Positions 13,101 through 28,100 of a DNA stretch of 64,000 nt are shown in pieces. The position numbers and the translations under genes were made by a program. Position 1 is the first letter of the stretch; the number at the start of each line of letters is the position of its first letter. The notes under the pieces are model-generated. The model ran no database searches, was not told the origin of the DNA, and saw nothing but the letters and a program-made list of their open reading frames with translations. Source of the DNA: Numida meleagris (taxonomy: Eukaryota > Chordata > Aves > Galliformes > Numididae); the NCBI RefSeq assembly GCF_002078875.1, contig NC_034409.1:15043111-15107110 (forward strand), given 5' to 3'.

Positions 13101-16100
13101 GGGATCTGCTGGACCTTAGTTTGCTGGGGCAGCAGTGCTGGCCATATTCCGTGATGCTGGAGTTTCAGAGAAATGGCTTCTGCTGTGCTTGCATTGATTG
13201 TACCACGCAGTGTTTCTGTGCTGCTGTGCTCTTGTTTTGTTTATGCTTTTCCTGCTGGAAAGATGTGAGCTGCAGACATAGAGGGGTGCATATGGTCACA
13301 CCACACGATTTGTGTGCAGCCACATGTCTCTGCAGCCACCATAATCCCAGCAGCTCTGACTTGTGAATCTATTTGTGATGCATAGCCTGCTAGCCAGGTG
13401 AGGGGTTCTGTGAGGCACAAGGAGAGATCTTGTCAAACATTTTTAACAGCTCGCCACAACCTCATGAGCTGACAGAGAAACCCCTCCTGTCTGTATCTTT
13501 ATAGCTCTGCACTGCTCTTCACAGTTGATCCCAAGGTACTTTGATAACACTGACATAACAGGCAATGTTTTGACTGTTATCTTAAAATACAGTAATACAT
13601 TTTCATTTGCAAGAGGTTTCCCCAGTGCAAGCCTTGTATACTAGACACCACTTCTTTTTTTTTTTTTTGCTAGTCATATTTATTCAGTTACTGTGTGTTC
13701 TAAATTGAGAAGTTATGAGGAGGAGGGGAGGGGAGAGAGCAGAGATTTCGGTCTCCTGTGGTTGCCAGGAAGGCTGTTTGTGTTGCTGTGGTTGTCATAG
13801 GAACCTAGGCAGACAATTAAACCATCCAAATGTTTTTCAAGAAGAATATAGCATTTTGGTTCTTTTGAATATAGGGAACTTTGCAGCCAGCAGTGGCCCC
13901 AGGAGAGGGAGAATGCCATGGAAATAGTGCAAGAATAATTTAAACTAAATCCAAGTCCAGCCTCAGAGCAGCACAGGTAATGCACACTGGGTACACTTGC
14001 AAGATCATACATGTAAGGCAGAGAAAATAGATTGCTTTTGTTATTAATCAGTTGCATAAGCCTGATTCTAATACTGGGATAACACGCAGAGGAGCATCTT
14101 GTCTACCATGCCGGCACAGCCAGTGCCTCACAGCCCACGGTGTTACTGAACCGGTTAACAAACAGCGGCTGGCATGCAAACCGTGCTGCCTCCAGCTCTG
14201 CCCAGGGACATGTAAAAGATGGTTTCAAGACAGCAAGTGAGAATATTCTTAAATTATTCATTTTATAATAAAAGAAGAAGAGCAGTGTCTTCTCTTTCAG
14301 TGCATTTTGAGGGTTCTCTGCTGGAATTCTGTTTTCCAAGCCCTGAGAAAGTTTTGTAGCTGGCAGTTCTGTGCTCTTCAGGAACACTGAATTATAAAAT
14401 CCCCACAAAGCTGATAAAAAGCATTATCTCAGTTTCACAGATGGGAATGTGATGGGAAAGTTCCAATATGCAGCTCGGATGGCATGGCAGAGGTCATGGG
14501 CAGAGTCAGTACTTAGTGCTGAATGTGGAGGCAATTGCTTTCAATTCTGCGCTTCTCTAGTGTAACTGAAAACCTAGTCCTTCCCCACAACGGCAATTAC
14601 TACCCCAGTGCTCTCAGAAACCTTGAAATCTCTCTCCATATAATTACAATAACCCTGAAGGCCAGCCAACAGCGCTCTGGAAGAAACTTTAAATTGCATT
14701 AGTATTCTTACAGTTGAATGAATAACCGTGGAAGGAAAGGAGGTCCTAATAGTGCCTTGACGTGACATTAACCCTGACACAGGTATATTGTAGGACCACA
14801 GCAGGCCCACCCCTGCGAGCTAAACGGCTCTCACAAGCAACTCTGAGCAATCTCCCTCTTGGGAGAAAGATGCTGATTTTAAACAGCAGACAATAATGAA
14901 GAAATAATAACATCATTTGCAGATCAGAGGCAAGTCTAGAAGCCATCCTGTCCACAAAATTAGCTGGCAGGTCTCCACAGTCCCTCGAGGAGTACAACTG
15001 GTAGCAGAAATCTATAAAGGAGAGGAGCTAAGTGATTTGCTTTCTTCTGCCATTTTTATTAACTTCATTAGAGGAACATCTTCCTGCCATGGGAGTTTAA
15101 TGGCTGATGGAGAATCATAGAATCATAGAACATTATGAGTTGGAAGGGACTCACAAGGACAATTGAGTCCAGCTCCTGGCTCCACACAGCACCACCCAAA
15201 AATCAAACTGTATTTCTGAGACCACCGAACTCTTGCTGGATGAATTCCAGCAGCTCAGGGCCATGCCTGCTGCCCCGGGCAGCCTCTTCCATGCCCACCG
15301 CCCTCTGGTGCAGAACCTCTCTCTAACCCCCCGACCCTCCCCTGACACAGCTCCATGCCGTTCCCTCGGGCCCTGTCGCTGTCACAGAGAGCAGAGCTCA
15401 GCGCTGCCCCTCCGCTCCCTGTGAGGAGCTGTAGCCGCCATGAGGCCTCCCCTCAGCTCCTCTGCTCTGGGCTGAGCAAACCCAGGGACCTCAGCTGCTC
15501 CTCACACACTAGACCCTTTCTCATCTTTGTTGCTCTCCTTTGAATGCTCTCTAATAGTTTTATATCCTTCGTAATTGTGCACCCCAAAACTGTTCCCAGT
15601 GCTCAAGGTGAGGCTGCGCTCCCAGAGCAGGACAGTTCCTTCCCTTAATGGAACAGCAGTGCTGTAAACTGCAGTAAACTGGTTTTATCCAACAAACATG
15701 GCTACAATCGCTAGTAGATTTAGACTTCCAGCAACCCAATAGAACATTCACAGAATATTTATAACTCTAAGTTAGGGCAAAAGTTTACATGCTTCAGAAG
15801 GCAGGGAAACAGACAAGTATGTTATCTCAAAAGATAAAAAAAAAAAACAAACATACACAATTGTTATTAATGTGTGGGAAGCTAGCAAACCTCCTGTTTT
15901 TGTAAATATAAAGCAGCATTCCGCCTTCCAAGGGCATTAGGTATGAAAGGAAGCAGAGCTCTGCTTTTGCAAAGCCTTTCGCTGTCTGGTGGCCGCTGCT
16001 CTCTTGAGCTCTTCCCTTTCATGTAGAAAGCGTGCATGCAGATGCTGCATGTCACTCTGTGCCTGATGCTTGTGTCCATCAGAGTTTGTGTTACTGTAGC

Positions 16101-19100
16101 TTAGAGTTCTGGGGAAAGCTGAGTTTAAATCACGCATTGCAGGTCCTTTGGCCACTGAACTCCTGCTCCCAGTTCCAAGAGAGTTCCCACTGTAGGAATG
16201 TGCCTAGCAGCCTCAGCATCTGAGCCTGGATGCTAAATAGATTCCAGCATTTAAAAAAAAAATGAGAAGTTTGTTAGCTGGGTTCTCAGACAATGGCCTG
16301 GTTTATGTCCAGTGGGGGATGTGCTGGTGTCTGTCACTGCCTTGTAAATATTCCAGAGAATTTTAAATCCACACTATGCTTCCCATTGTCTAATCCATAG
16401 CAGATGAGACTGTTAGAAGTTATTAGAATGCTTTTTTCTTGGTAGCAACATTATTTTTTTTCTAGAAATGTTGGGTCCTGTTTGCTGCTTATAAGTAGAG
16501 ACATAAGTAAGTTCCTTACGTTTGTTTTGCAAGCCACTCCCTTTGAAGATGCTGTTGCAGAGACAAGTGCATGTGTGCAAGTTGCTGTGACTGCTTTATT
16601 AATACGAAAAAATGTGTGCGTCCTCCTGTCATTAAAGCCCGAGAACCTGTTTTCAGTGCTTTGCAGGGCACAGTGTTACAAACCCTCCCCTGTGCCCATC
16701 AGCAGGCTGGCACCAGGCTGCTCTCCAAGGATGAAGACTTCCACTGTCCACATGTAGACACTGCTTGTTCCATGGTGTAGGAAGGATTTTATTGCTGAAA
16801 TGATTATCTGGAATCTTTCTACAAGGGCTTCTATGGAACAGTGTTACTAAATTCACCAACAATTAGAAGATAAACTGGTATTTCTCTTACTAAGTATTCA
16901 TATTGATAAAGATGATGCATAGGCATATAGTTCTCACATTTGTGAAGCAGAAGTGTAACAGAGAGAATAAATTTATTTAGAAAACTGGTTAGATCTACAG
17001 AATATTTACATCTGTGTATACATAAACATCACTCAGAAGAGTTACTTTTATTCATAGCAAAATTTCTTTCTGAACTACGCTAAATGTTTACTGAATTGAA
17101 ATATTTATGTCTGCACTGGGAAGTGTAACACGAAATCTCCCCTCTCCCTCCAGATATCTTTTAGGAAAGAGAAACAAAATATTTGCAGTTTTGAATACAA
17201 TTTCATTCTGATTACATTCACCACTTGCCCGTGAGGATGGAAACCTGGACCAGCAGGGAGCTCACAGTGCTCCTTGTCCTCTTTGATTAGGAGGATATCG
17301 TTCAGTGTAATAACATCTAATATAAGGTAGTGAGGTGTGTGGAAACAGAAATGAATGAGAGCACTGAAATTGATTACAGTCTTTGTCAGTGTAAAATCTA
17401 AGAACTAGGTCTTTCCTGAGAGGAGGATATTAGCGTAATCATTGTGGTTATGTGACGCACAGAGGTGTGATTCTTGAGAGCTGGGGAGGCGGGGGAGGAA
17501 CTTCAGAAATCCCATGTGCTTATTTTAAATGCTGATGGGTAAGGGCAAGTTGGAAGAACAGAGGGACAGAGTGATGCAGAGTATTGTGTCAGCCACAGAT
17601 GAAGCGTGTGCTCTTGGTGATGCAGGATTAAGTAGCAAAATGAGTGTAATTTTAATGTTCTGATCCTTTCAGACACTCTTCCCCCTCAAATCCTTGAGGC
17701 GTCATGTTTTTCAGATCTTTTAAAATGGAATTATTACATGGTGGGCCCGGTAACTTTAATCAGATCTCTTTAAACTTTTAAATATATGGTACTTAAATAA
17801 TTTAAATGGAGGTGCAATTTTGTTGAAATCCTAATAGAAGTTATAGTCTCTTGATGATTCTTTTTAATGTGCAGGGTGGGAAAACATTTTTTATAATTTT
17901 ATTTTATGATTTTTGACTGAATCTAATGCCTGAACAATTAATGTCCTTTACATATCATATCCGTATTGGTCTAAAATAATAAGCAGAGCGACACAGTAAT
18001 CTAAACTGAAACTGTTTATGTTCCTTTAGAGTAATTAATTGGGAATTACTATTAATAGCTCTAACTCATTACATCTGCTCAACCAATGACAAATTCTGGA
18101 TACATGAGAGGAGGACAAAATATATGCCTAGTCAGTTCTGAAGTGAATATGTTCTGATCCTGGAAATGTTAAGTTTATATGCTCAAGACAATGTATTTGT
18201 TGGAGACATCAGCACAAAGTAGGATTTATAAGCAGGTCTGCTTAGTTTGAAATGTCGTTTGTACGTTTGTTCTCTACCTGCTTGCATATATTGCTCTTTG
18301 ATGATGAACCCTGCTTCCAGATCTCAGTCTACATTACTATTTATAAAGGCATTCTGAAAGAGAATAATGAAGAGGCAGCTGCTGACATCTGTTTGGGTTA
18401 CCTGCTGTAACAACTACTTCAAATGGTATAGCACTGAGGTAACTGGAATAGAAAAGCAAAGGTGGCCCTTGAGCTAAAGCATTCTGAAATGCTGTCTGAT
18501 GTCATTAAGGAAGTGTTAGAATTATTTCAGTGGAGAAATGTTTGAGTCAGTACTCTTCATCACTTGAAAGCGGTCCAAGGAAGAAGATGCTGCTAACTTC
18601 CTGTTGAAGTAGAAAGCATTCTCCTTGTTCTAGTCATCCCCTTGTCAGCTGGGGATGGACTAGAGGAAAATAATCTTGTTTCCCACTTAAAAAATTTTTG
18701 GTTGACAAAGGAGGCAGCTAGGAAAGGAAAGGAAAAGAATGCCAAAGTGTATGAGAGAATCACCAGTCTCTTGTGAAGGTGTTTAGAGTGGGTGGACAGC
18801 TCCTGCAGCTGCTTTCTCACTCTTACAAAATGTACATCGGAGAAAAGAGTCTTTCATTGCCCATAGAAGTCTGCTGCTAATTACCTTCTTGAGCTGCTGG
18901 TCTTTTTAGGGACAGATGGGAAAGCCTCTGCCTCTCCCTGCTGCCTCTCCTGGGAGCACAGCAGGAGCTGCTGCTGGAGTGGGCTGGGAATTTCCTCCTC
19001 TCCCTGGGAGCGGGTGCACCAGGGACTGCTTCCTATTTTGAAGCCTGTGCATTTCTATTTCTGAGAAAGGAATATTGTCAGTTGAGGTTTTTCATGTATA

Positions 19101-22100
19101 TTCACTATTGAGTCTGAATTTCAGATTTAAATGAAAATCCTCAGTGAAAACTATCTGAGCAGTTTTTTTAGGTTCTTACACTCTGAAAAGAATTAATAAA
19201 TTGAAATTTCCCTTCTCCTCCCCCTTCCCTTGAAAAAGTCTTCTAAAGATGGATGTTCCTGGGGATTTGTATTGATAAAGAACATTCAGCAGGATCAAAC
19301 CCAGTTCTGCTCGCAGGAGTTTGTACCTTTACCAGCATCTAAAGCCCATATTTTACCCACTTTTTTTTCCATAATAAGCAATTCTTCAGTAATCACATCG
19401 TCTGACAAATTGAAATAGTGATATCTTTCCTTCCTAAAAGGGTGAAAGCTTTTTGAGAGGATGTTTTTGTTTGTTTATGTTTTCTTCTGGAGGGAAAATA
19501 AATTAGCACATTTCTGCATTAGAACTGTTGAATAATTCTGTATGATTAATGAATTTAATTTGTATAAATTATTGTGTGCACTGTCTGCATGTGCGGTCCA
19601 TTTCCTTGAGGATGGAGGCAGTAACATCAGTCCTTCAGCAGTACAAGACGAGCTAGAATTATCGATTCTTTTGATTTAAAGCCGTGACCTTACTTTAACC
19701 CAACGTTCCTGTTAATACAGCTCAGAAGCGGGCAGCCTGCAAGAGCACAGGGTGTGCTGCTGAGCAGTGGCACTTGGGACACTTCTGGCATGTGGGACAT
19801 ACGGATTTCTTTCTCTGTGGCTTTCCTCCACTGCCTGTGGTTCTGCTTGATTATTTAGTTCTTAAGACTTGAGCTTCAGGTGATGTATATACCCATTCAG
19901 CACATTTTCTTGGTAAAACAACCGTTGTGAAAAACCACACTGCTAAGTTCTCCCAGATTCCATACTTTGAGTTTCAAGTAATAATGAAGGCCTTGGTATG
20001 TGACGTTTGTGAACCTCATAAGCTGGAGATAATGTAACCTTTTATCATTTCTGTACTTCATAAAATTCCCCACATTTTCTGTAGGTGTTGTGCCTGCACT
20101 CATAGGTCAGCAGAGTGATGCTGTGTGCCAAGTGATTGCTCTCACAAATCCAGTGTGAAATAATTACCTTGTTATAAGTGGTCTTTAGGCATTTTTAAAA
20201 TACCCTTGGGGTTCCATTTGCAGGCTGAAAATTAATGATTTCCAGAGCATTTACCAGGACTGAAAGCTGAGGAATCATACATCGTAGAGCTCTGTTTGTG
20301 AATTTCATTGAGACCCTCCCCAATACCCTGTGAGGAAGGGATGTGCCGATGCTTTTACCTTCTGAAGCTGCATTTTCTCTTTAGAGCAAAGACAATGCCA
20401 CCTACTGGAACCAGGGAAAAGCTTACTCTTCCATGATTTATTTTAGAAAATGAACCCCAAGTCTCAGATTTAGATGGATTTTGATTGTAATGGCAGACAT
20501 TGCTGCTGATAGTAGTTAAAATGTACTATTTGTGTCTAAATTACAGTTACAGAAATTGAGTGTAACAGCTCAGTACTTCAGCTGGAAGTTGGATAAAGTG
20601 TTATTACTAGAACTATTAACATATAATTTATCTGTATAGATATCAATATCTAGAAATGAAACAGAGCTGGAACGTGCTAAAAAAGGCATGCTCATACGTG
20701 CAATACTGATAAGTGTTTTAAGCTCTTTGTCCTTACTGTTCCTCAGCTCAGATTCAACAAAAGAGCAAACTCAAAGAAGTATTTTTACCTATCTACTTTG
20801 CTTTTGATTTCGGCAAAACTTCAGATGATAGATAAAATTCTCTCTTAAGTTCCAGTTGAATTGTGAACGTGAGTCTGAGGTTTTACAAGCCCTATGGAAA
20901 ATGATTTTCTGTGCAGGCTCACTTCTGCAGGCTGTAAGATGCAGCAACAGCTGGGCAGTGTAGGCAGGACAAAGTGGTGCTGGGATTGCAGCGGCATGCC
21001 TGCAGCAGCAGGGCTGGCACAGGGCTCCCGCCCGGCACTTGTGCTGCAGTTCACCTGGCTGTGACTTGAGGACTGAAACTTTGAAAATATTTCATTTGGA
21101 TTAGGAATTGAATCTGTAATGCTTACCATTCAGTGCCACATCTGTAACTCAGCATTTCCCATCTGTGGGCTTAGGGCAGGATTTTTTAATATTATTTTTT
21201 AACTACAAAGTCTTGCCATTCTCTACTAATTTGATAACTAACAGGAAACAATTGAATTCTGTGTTTTGGTGGGTTTTTTTATTGCCTTATGGAATATTTT
21301 GGAAGCATTCGGAAAAACAAGATGATAACACTGCAATAGAACCTACTTCATTCAGAGGGGAACTTGCCGTCAATATCTGTGCTAAGTCACTATCACTCTA
21401 CGTTACAACAGCATCCTGGCTTTCTGTGTCTTTGGTCTTAGAATTACTTTTGGCAACTCTTAACTGAAGCGATGCCTTTGAGATGTTGATGACATTCATT
21501 TGGGCAATACTAATGACGGTACTGATACAGTGTGAATAGCACATTGCATGAACGAAGGTTACTTGTAAGTGTAAGACCAAGAAGCATGGATAGAATTTAT
21601 CGTACTCAACTTCCGATGTCTAAGATATTAACCTCGATCTCTCTTGTATTTCCTTGACTAATGGAGTAAAAGATGCTGGTCCATATAGTTCCTTCTTTGC
21701 AGCTGGCTTAGCCTATATTTTATAGAATAGACTTTGTTCCATCATGCCAGCAATTCTTGCACACTATTCTGTTAATATTTTGAAGGAAAAGTTTTAAGAG
21801 AATATTTCATTGCTTTTGATATTTTTATTAATATTAAAGTATAACCTTTGTGAACAGAGATCAAAAACCCTTCTGCTCTCCCTCCTCTCTTCTAAAATCA
21901 GAGCTGGGCCCTGCTCTCAGCCCTTACAGCTCAGATCACTGAGGCAGCCTGTCTTCATGGGAAGTAGGAATGAGGGGCTGCTGGCCGCCTTCAGGTCTGC
22001 TGGCTGCCGTTGAGGGAACCAATGCTTCTGCAGTGAATACACAGCTGGTTCATATTTGTCTTGTAACCAGAAGATCTTTAAAATGCTAATTATTTAGTTA

Positions 22101-25100
22101 ATTAAATGTAAAATCAGATTAAAAAAATAATCAAATGAGATTAAACATTGTGTAGAGATTTATTTGATAGTAAATTTGCATGCAATTCTAAAATGCTGTG
22201 TTTGACATCCTTATCCTCAAACCAATTTATTTCCATAATTTAATTATTAAATATTAATGATATGAAGTGATGCAGTCAGAAAGACTAAATGCTTTTACAT
22301 CTGGAAGCAGAAACCAGAAATTATTGAGCTCTCTGACCCTATTTCTTTCAGTAGTTCCATACGGAGCTCTTTCTATATTCCCTCCTCTCCCAAAAACATA
22401 TAAAACCAGTTCACATGGTCTCCAGACTGCCTCCACACCTTTTTGCTCTTCTAGTGCACAGACAACTTTATGCTTCAGTTATTAATACTAAAAATGTTGT
22501 CTATTCAATGATTGTTGCATCTAAAATTTGTGAAATATCAGCAACTAAGTATCTGGATCCTGCACTTTGGTCATAAAAACCCCATGTGAAAGTACAGGCT
22601 CGGGGAAGAGTGGCTGGAAGGATGCTCAGCAGAATAGGACCTGAGGGTGTTGGTTGGCAGCTGGCTGAACGAGAGCCACCAGTGTGCCCAGGTGGCCAAG
22701 AAGGCCAGTGGTATCCTGACCTGCATCAGAAGTTGTGTAGCAGCAGGACTGGGAAAGTGACTGTCACCTTGTGTGGTGCACTGATGAGGCTGCACCTTGA
22801 GTACTGAGTTCAGTTCAGGGTCCCTCACTACAAGAAGAATATTGACCTGGACAGGCTGGAGAGTTGGGCAGAGAGGAACCAGATGAGGTTTAACAAGAGC
22901 AAGTGTGGAGTCTTGCACCTAGGGAGGAATAACCGCATGCATCAGTACAGGTTGGAGGTTGACATGCTGGAGAGGAGCTCTGCACAGAGGGACCTGGGAG
23001 TCCTGGTGGATGACAGGTTGCCCATGAGCCAGCAGTGTGCCCTTGTGGCCAAGAAGGCCAATGGCATCCTGGGGTGCATTAAAAAAGCGTGGCCAGCAGG
23101 TCAAGGGAGGTGATTGTCCCCCTCTGCTCTGCCCTGGTCAGGCCTCACCTGGAGTACTGTGCCCAGTTCTGGGCTCCCCAGTACAAAAAAAGACAGGGAT
23201 CTCCTGGAAAGAGTCCAGTGGAGGGCCACAAAGATGATAAAGGGCCTGGAGCACCTCTGTTATGAGGAAAAGCTGAGTGACCTGAGTCTGTTCAGCCTTG
23301 AGAAAAGAAGACTCAGAGGGGATCTGATCAATATTTATAAATATCTAAGGTGTGGGAGGCAAAGGTATAAGGCCAGACTCTTTTCAGTGGTGTGTGGCGA
23401 TAGGACAAGGGGAAATGGCCACAAACTGAAGCATAGGAAGTGCCACACAAATGTGCATAAGAACTTCTTCACAGTGAGGGTGACGGAGCACTGTAACAGA
23501 CTGCCCAGAGAGGCTGTGGAGTCTCCTTCTCTGGAGACGTTCAAGACCCGCGAGGATGCCTACCTGTGCAATCTGATCTAGGGAGCCTGCTTTGCAGACG
23601 GTTGGACTCAGTGATCTCTAGAGACCCCTTCCAGCCCCCACAATTCTGTGATTCTGTGATAGAGATGCTCAAGCTGATGAAGGAACTAGAAAACAAGAGT
23701 TTTAAGGAGCAGCTGGAGGAATTGGAGTTGTTTAGTCTGGAGAAAAGGTGGCAGCTGAGGGGAGATTTCATCGCTTTCTATACTTGCCTGAAAGGAGGTT
23801 ATAGTGAGGTGAGTGTCTGATAGGACATGAGGAAACAGTCTCAACTTATGCTGAGGGGGACTTGTGATGAATTTCTTCATGGAGAGAATGGTCCAGCAAT
23901 GGAACAGGCTGCATAGAGAGGTGGTGGTATCCCCATAGCTTCATAACTTGCCTATGGCACTGTGCTGAAGCACACTTCTATGTTTATATAGTGGTTGAAG
24001 TCCTCATGCCCATCATTAGTTTGGAAGTTGCGAGGAACAGTGGAATCTATCTTAATGGAGCAATAAAGGATTTGGATTAGTAGAGTTGTTCAAGGACGTG
24101 GACAAACAGCGTTTTGTGGTGAGTGGTAAAATTCTGGTGGACCAGCAGGCAAAATCTTTTGCAGATGCAGAAACTGTAGCAGGAGAATGTGTCAATAAAT
24201 GGGACAAAACCAACGTTTATATGCGTTTATTTCAGTAGGGACTGCCAGATAGTTTAGTGATTTTCTGTAAAGTTTTGAGAACATTCTATAAATGAAAAAG
24301 CAAGAAAAATTACAAAAGGTCATAGTCTTTAAAGTACACAGATGTAAGTGACGTAAATCCTTAGAGTACAACCACGAGAGGACAAAAGAGCAAAAATGTT
24401 CCATTGCCCTCTCTTGCCTTCTCAGCAATACGTGAAATAGTGCATTCTTCTGTTTCGTTTTTGCACTCTTTGGTAGCTTGAAATATTATATTACAGATTG
24501 GTCTTTAAAGTTGCAAAAATACGTTATTTTGTCTTCTCAGGAAAGCATTTAGCAGGTGTGGGCTTTGCTTCTTGTTACCTTTCTGAAACGTTGACCTTGT
24601 ATGACATTCATTGTCAGTGAAGCTTTCTCTGATATTTTGGAGAAATATTTTCTGCAGCTAAATATCAACATATCAAGCTAATAAGTGAGTCATAACATTG
24701 GGAAAAAGCTCTTCAGAATGTATATATTTTAAAGAAACAAAAACATATCTCTGCGTGTCTACAGGGAAAACCATCTTTAAATGTACTAACTGTTATCAAG
24801 AATCTATCCATAAATAATTACCAGATTATCCTCTTATTTACTTATTGTGTATACTGCCATTTGATTCTCCATCTTAGGATCATCTCTCCGTGCTGTACGT
24901 ATCGCTGAATTTTACATCTTCAAACCTTCTTCAAAGCTGACTTCTGGCTACATGTAGCAACACGTTTGTGTCATGGCTTCCTAACTTGAGAATACCGCGT
25001 CTCATTTTCACAGCTATGATTTCAACCTGTGACTCCCTTAGCGGGGTGTTACCCAAGCCTTCTGCCTGCTGTTTAGGTCTTAAACTTGGATACGTATGGT

Positions 25101-28100
25101 TATAGATTAGATCTCTCTGTGCGCAGACTGTGCAGCAATATAGTTAAATATATGAGTTTTATATTTAAAGTATTATTATAAAGTCCTCATTGTCTGTAAC
25201 TATATATATTTAAACATTTTTATCATCGTTTTCTGAAAAAAAAAGGCAAAAAAAGTCTTAAAAAAAACAAAAGTTGTTTTATGATCTTTCTGTTCCTTTC
25301 TTTTTTCTCTCATTTCATTTTTCTGAAAGCCAGGGCAATTTTGAAGCTTTTCTTTAAGAAAATGAAATAGATATGCCATTTTCCTTCATTTTTACCTCTT
25401 AACCAAACAGCTAATTTCATACCATCAGCTACATATTACGTACCTGAAAGTGTGTGATGTTAAGAAGTACCACATACGTTTTTTTGAAACTCTCACCTAC
25501 TGCATATTGATTAAAGTCATTGAAATAAGCATAGGCAGAAATGCATGAAGGACCGTAACGTTAAGCTAAAATGCTTATATCCAAAACTAATTTAGAGTTT
25601 GCATTTTGATAAGGTTTGCATTTGAATTCTGTCCGTTAAAATTCTGTAGGCATGACTACAGGTCATGTAAGTGAACAGATCATGATTATTTTTCGTAGTT
25701 GTTGTTTGAGCCCCCACAAGTTTATTCATTATTAATACAGTTTTTAAATTATTTATGATTTGCTTATGACAGAATTATGAGATCATACAATTTAATTATT
25801 GCAAGTTAATTTTAATTCGTACTGTAATAAACTGTGTCCAGTTGAGATCAGAATTAGGATGAGGATGGGGCACTCTGTGGAGCACAAGTATGTCATATTT
25901 ATTACCATCTGGTACTTTTAAATAGTAGAAAAACAGTTGGGAAGAAAGAGAAGTTCATGCATGTGTGGTGCGGTTAAGATCTCATAACAAACAAAAAGGC
26001 ATTTGCATATTTGTCTTCATGGTTCCTAAGTGTGCTATATAGGAGGCTGGCTTACAGGTGCACTTAATGAGTGCTACCAGCTGCTGAAATCTAATGGGAG
26101 GGCTTTAACCTCAGGTACAGACTATTCTGCCTGGTCCTGTTTGTATCCATATCTTGAGGTGAGGAGAACACAGAAGCCGAGGAGGGAGCATATCCAGCAG
26201 CATTGTGGTAGGTAGCAGGGGGTTGTCTCTCTCTCTTCCTGGTAGATAGAATAAAAAAGGAAGCTTGAAGCATCTGTAGCATGTCAGCAGAGTGGGACAA
26301 TTGCAGCCAGCGACCAGCAGGAGGCCAGTAGAGCTCAGGAGACATCAGCAGTGTGGGAAAGAAGCCAAAAGGAGCAGCAAGTTGGCCTTTGAAGGGATAG
26401 GAACAGTTAGGGAAAATACAAGCCTTTAAAACTCTTTAAAGACTTTTATTCATATATGTATGTATGAAAAGGATGTGCTCCTGTGACCAGATGTTCTGGA
26501 ACAGAGGTAAATCAGAGCAGAGTGCTGAATGTCATGCAGGTGTGCTTTCTGACAAGACTGAGAGGCGTGATGGAAGGGAGCTGTGCTAGAGACATTTCTG
26601 TAAAAGAGTTGTTTCGGCAAAGTCTTGTGCTTAGGTACATGAAATACTAAGTAATTTATTCATGTAACAATCTTATGATATATAGTAAAAAATTCATTAT
26701 GATTGGTTTTAGATTTTAGTTGTCTGTAGGGTCTCGATCACTTCTGTAAGAAAGAAGATAAAAGAAGGATCAGAAGATAACAGCCAATAAAGAAAAAGTT
26801 GTGTAATGTGAATAACTGATGATAATTTCTATATCTGTTAGCGGCTGTCTCCAAACAGTTCTGTAAGAAATGTCTGTTTAAATGTAAAACGGTATTAGAA
26901 ATTCTTACCCTACAGCATGTAGGGTAAAATTCTTATTAGAATTACCCTTATTACCCTTATTAGGGTAAAAGGGTACAAATTCTTACCCTACAAGCTTCTG
27001 TAAACTCTTTGGCTCTGGAATGGGCAAAGCAACCAAGCTTCCTATATTACATTTTTAGTTTCTTTCACTATGTGCTTTCAGTTTCCCAGATGCAGAACAA
27101 GAAGCGCCAGCCATTCAGCCCGAGGAGAACACTCTCCTGTTGGCATTGTGCTCATTCTAGTAGCTCTCGTAAACTCACCGGGCATGGAATGCATTGCATA
27201 AAGAAATTAATTAATTTTGTTTCTTCAGTTTAAGAGTTTTCAGATATTTTGGACAGCGGCAATTACTGCAGCTATTATCCAGCTGCTCAAGATGCATCTC
27301 ACAGCTCTACATGTGTAACTAAGGAATCCTGTAGCAGTGGCCTTCAGAGTGATAAGAACTGTTCTTCTGTCATGTGCAAACTCATTTGATCGGAGCTTTC
27401 TTGTAGTAAACTGTTCTTCCTCAGACTTTAAAGTGCATGTTAATATCTTAAACTCCTTACTAGTTTTAGCAAAAGGCTGTAATAAATGTCTCAAAGTGCA
27501 AAATGCAATGAAGGTTAACCAGTGTCTAGGTGAATACCATAAAATGGTACGGATACGTTTTTCAAGGTTGCACGCGTTTGTTGTCTTCTGTGGTTTTTGT
27601 GCGTATGTGTTTTATTACTTTTTTAACTGCCATCATCTGGCATAAGAATGCCACCTGCGTATTTTTAGCAACATCCAGTTCAATGGATGAGTTATTTCTC
27701 CATGCCAACTACGAAGTCAAAGCAGTGGATGCAAACTTCTTTAGAGAGATGCGGGTTTACGGCCCATCTTCTCTGAGGCACAGCAGGCAGCAGCTTGGGA
27801 ACCTCGAGGAAGTTTCAGTATGGGTTCAGATATTGGTCGCTGTGTAGCTGATCTGCTGTTTGCCTTGAGGAATGAGTTACACACTGAGACTTCAGATAGC
27901 ATCTTGCCATATGTATAGTTACGTGTCTGACCAACACGTACAATTAAGCTGATACCTTACTAAGTTCTCTGCTGTAAGTAATCTAAAGACAGCTAGGGGT
28001 CTGTTCGGACAAATAAAGATCTTCAGCAGAAACAAAGAAGCCGTGAGAACTAATGCAAATGTTAAGGAATGGACTCTTCCACAGGACCAGTAATTGGTTG

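Noticed and set aside
23114..23581. 155-codon open frame with apparent protein similarity
   Set aside because: It is the ORF2 C-terminus of a truncated CR1 LINE, not a host gene.
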